The notes beneath the pieces are model-generated. The model saw nothing but the letters and a program-made list of their open reading frames with translations. It did not search any database and was not told the origin of the DNA. This document shows positions 5,048-5,701 of a stretch of DNA of 5,701 nucleotides, in pieces. The position numbers and the translations under genes are program-made. This DNA comes from Hyphomicrobiales bacterium. GTDB taxonomy: Bacteria > Pseudomonadota > Alphaproteobacteria > Rhizobiales > Beijerinckiaceae. Positions within the stretch are counted from its first letter, which is position 1; the number at the start of each line of letters is the position of its first letter. The stretch spans positions 1 to 5,701 of the forward strand of contig JANYDZ010000037.1 of the NCBI GenBank assembly GCA_025363375.1, in the 5' to 3' direction.

Positions 5048-5063
5048 CCGGTTGTACAGCCGG
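5048..5063. promoter_or_regulatory. Second candidate operator, upstream of the -35 element
   Basis: CCGGTTGTACAGCCGG is a 16-bp palindrome with one mismatched pair (14 of 16 positions symmetric) lying 3 bp upstream of the -35 box. It differs in sequence from the dyad at 5006-5019, so the two may not bind the same protein. Confidence 0.4.
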
Positions 5064-5290
5064 TTTGCCCATTTTTCGGCTTGTTCATTCTTGTCTTAAA
5101 AACAAAAGATTTTCCGAAATGCCGCAACTCAGGCGAATTGCCAACGATTTTGAGAACATGACATTTCGATCAATTCTGAAAATCTTTGAGTTCTGACAGC
5201 GTGATCGTACGCATTCATAGAGGAAGGGTCGCGTGGTTGCATAGGGCGGCGATAACCCTGGCGCCGGACACCACCAGATGGCAAATTTAA
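5064..5290. other. AT-rich intergenic block without a supported gene
   Basis: Between the toxin-antitoxin promoter and the hairpin at 5292 I find no convincing gene on either strand. The stretch 5071-5220 is 38% GC by hand count (57 of 150), far below the rest of the window. The sequence becomes more GC-rich again from about 5225. The minus-strand frame from 5428 to 5129 has no recognisable motif and no clear ribosome-binding site. The composition suggests acquired DNA or the edge of an insertion. Confidence 0.6.
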
Positions 5291-5291
5291 A

Positions 5292-5324
5292 GGCTTCTCA
5301 ATAAGGGAACGTTTTTGAGAGGCC
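5292..5324. repeat. 10-bp hairpin, terminator-like on the minus strand
   Basis: GGCTTCTCAA (5292-5301) and TTGAGAGGCC (5315-5324) pair over 10 positions with one mismatch (a G-U pair in RNA of one strand) around a 13-nt loop. On the minus strand the stem is followed by TTTAAATTT, like an intrinsic terminator, but no minus-strand gene ends here. A related TTTTGAGAG motif recurs at 5383-5391. Confidence 0.45.
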
Positions 5325-5426
5325 GGGCTGGTGCGAATCTCAAGAATTCTGACGAAGCGGATTTTGGCCGAAAACGTGGGGCTTTTGAGAGAGGCGCGAC
5401 AAACAGCCCTGTGGTAGGATTTGGCC

Positions 5427-5701
5427 ATGTCTACATCACTTTATGAACTTTGCGTCCCGACCTTTCTGCAAACCACACGTGCGATTGCAGGCTTCCTCGA
5501 CCTCGCGGCCAAGCATTGCGCGGACGAGGGCGCTGACCCCGACGACTTTGTCAACGCGCGCCTCTTTGACGACATGGCACCCTTCCATTTCCAGATCGAG
5601 GCTGCGGGGCATCATGCTGTTTGGGGGGTGGAAGCTCTGAAGACAGGTGCGTTCACCCCGCCACCCCTGGTCGGGCCGGTTCCCTTTGCCGACTTGCAGG
5701 C
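5427..5701 (+). CDS. DUF1993 family protein, N-terminal part (runs off window)
   Basis: The ATG at 5427 follows AGGA (5416-5419) at 7 nt and opens a frame without stops to the window edge; 91 residues are visible. The start MSTSLYELCVPTFLQTTRAI, then GFLDLAAKHCADEG, NARLFDDMAPFHFQIEAAGHHA and a later FADLQ match the DUF1993 pattern. In that family a helix with (V/T)xxFLxxL is followed by ADPxxxxxARLxxDMxPFxxQ. Members are about 165-175 residues, so roughly half is present. The fold is predicted to be a helical bundle related to DinB-like proteins and the function is not established. There is no signal peptide, so it is likely cytosolic. The base composition is GC-rich again after the AT-rich block, suggesting a return to native sequence. 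Confidence 0.85.
   Translation, partial: MSTSLYELCVPTFLQTTRAIAGFLDLAAKHCADEGADPDDFVNARLFDDMAPFHFQIEAAGHHAVWGVEALKTGAFTPPPLVGPVPFADLQ

Noticed and set aside
4696..5127. Longer antitoxin starting at 5127
   Set aside because: The extra 46 residues cover the promoter and AT-rich segment and have no similarity to MazE. The GTG at 4989 gives the family's normal N-terminus.
4612..5196. Plus-strand frame (194 aa) across the toxin-antitoxin region
   Set aside because: It is antisense to the antitoxin with no motifs; the minus strand encodes both recognisable proteins.
5129..5428. Minus-strand frame (99 aa) in the block between mazEF and DUF1993
   Set aside because: Its ATG is only the other strand of the DUF1993 start (CATG). 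There is no clear ribosome-binding site, and composition and sequence show no recognisable protein family.

Overview
The window looks like a chromosomal stretch from a GC-rich alphaproteobacterium. Three things suggest this: about 64% GC in the coding parts, strong use of GCC/GCG/CTC codons, and the alphaproteobacterial style of the histidyl-tRNA synthetase and of the small secreted proteins. The gene set would fit a Rhizobiales/Hyphomicrobiales methylotroph such as Methylocystis or Methylosinus, but that is an impression, not a demonstrated placement.

Layout. 1-984 is the 3' part of hisS (+), which begins upstream of the window; a short stem followed by five T lies behind it. 1167-2183 (+) encodes an exported six-bladed beta-propeller (NHL) protein resembling peptidyl-alpha-hydroxyglycine alpha-amidating lyase, with nearly all the known zinc and active-site residues retained. 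Its leader carries a hairpin and a 13-bp triple tandem repeat, and an elaborate nested inverted repeat follows its stop codon. 2341-2723 (+) holds two small genes of unknown function that overlap by 4 nt (ATGA); the second is only 55 codons long. 2807-3160 (+) is a small exported SH3-like protein preceded by a tandem repeat of about 20 bp. 3352-4128 (+) is a dienelactone-hydrolase-family protein with an export signal.

From about 4140 to about 5400 the character changes to an accessory patch: a decayed C-terminal fragment of an IS5-like transposase (-), a complete MazE/MazF-type toxin-antitoxin operon (-; antitoxin 4696-4989, toxin 4385-4699, both with GTG starts, overlapping as GTGA) with a readable promoter and two candidate operator palindromes, and an AT-rich block (38% GC by hand count over 5071-5220). 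The window ends inside a DUF1993-family gene (+, 5427 onward).

How the genes work together. Only the toxin-antitoxin pair and the two small overlapping genes look like operons. The other genes have their own leaders or ribosome-binding sites and need not be functionally linked. Three of the plus-strand genes (PAL-like, SH3-like, DLH-like) encode proteins with signal peptides, so this segment is enriched for envelope or periplasmic functions. I do not see a convincing previously undescribed multi-gene system. The most interesting items are the bacterial PAL-like enzyme with an intact active site, the apparent composition mosaic inside hisS, the structured repeats around the PAL-like gene, and the exported DLH-like hydrolase.
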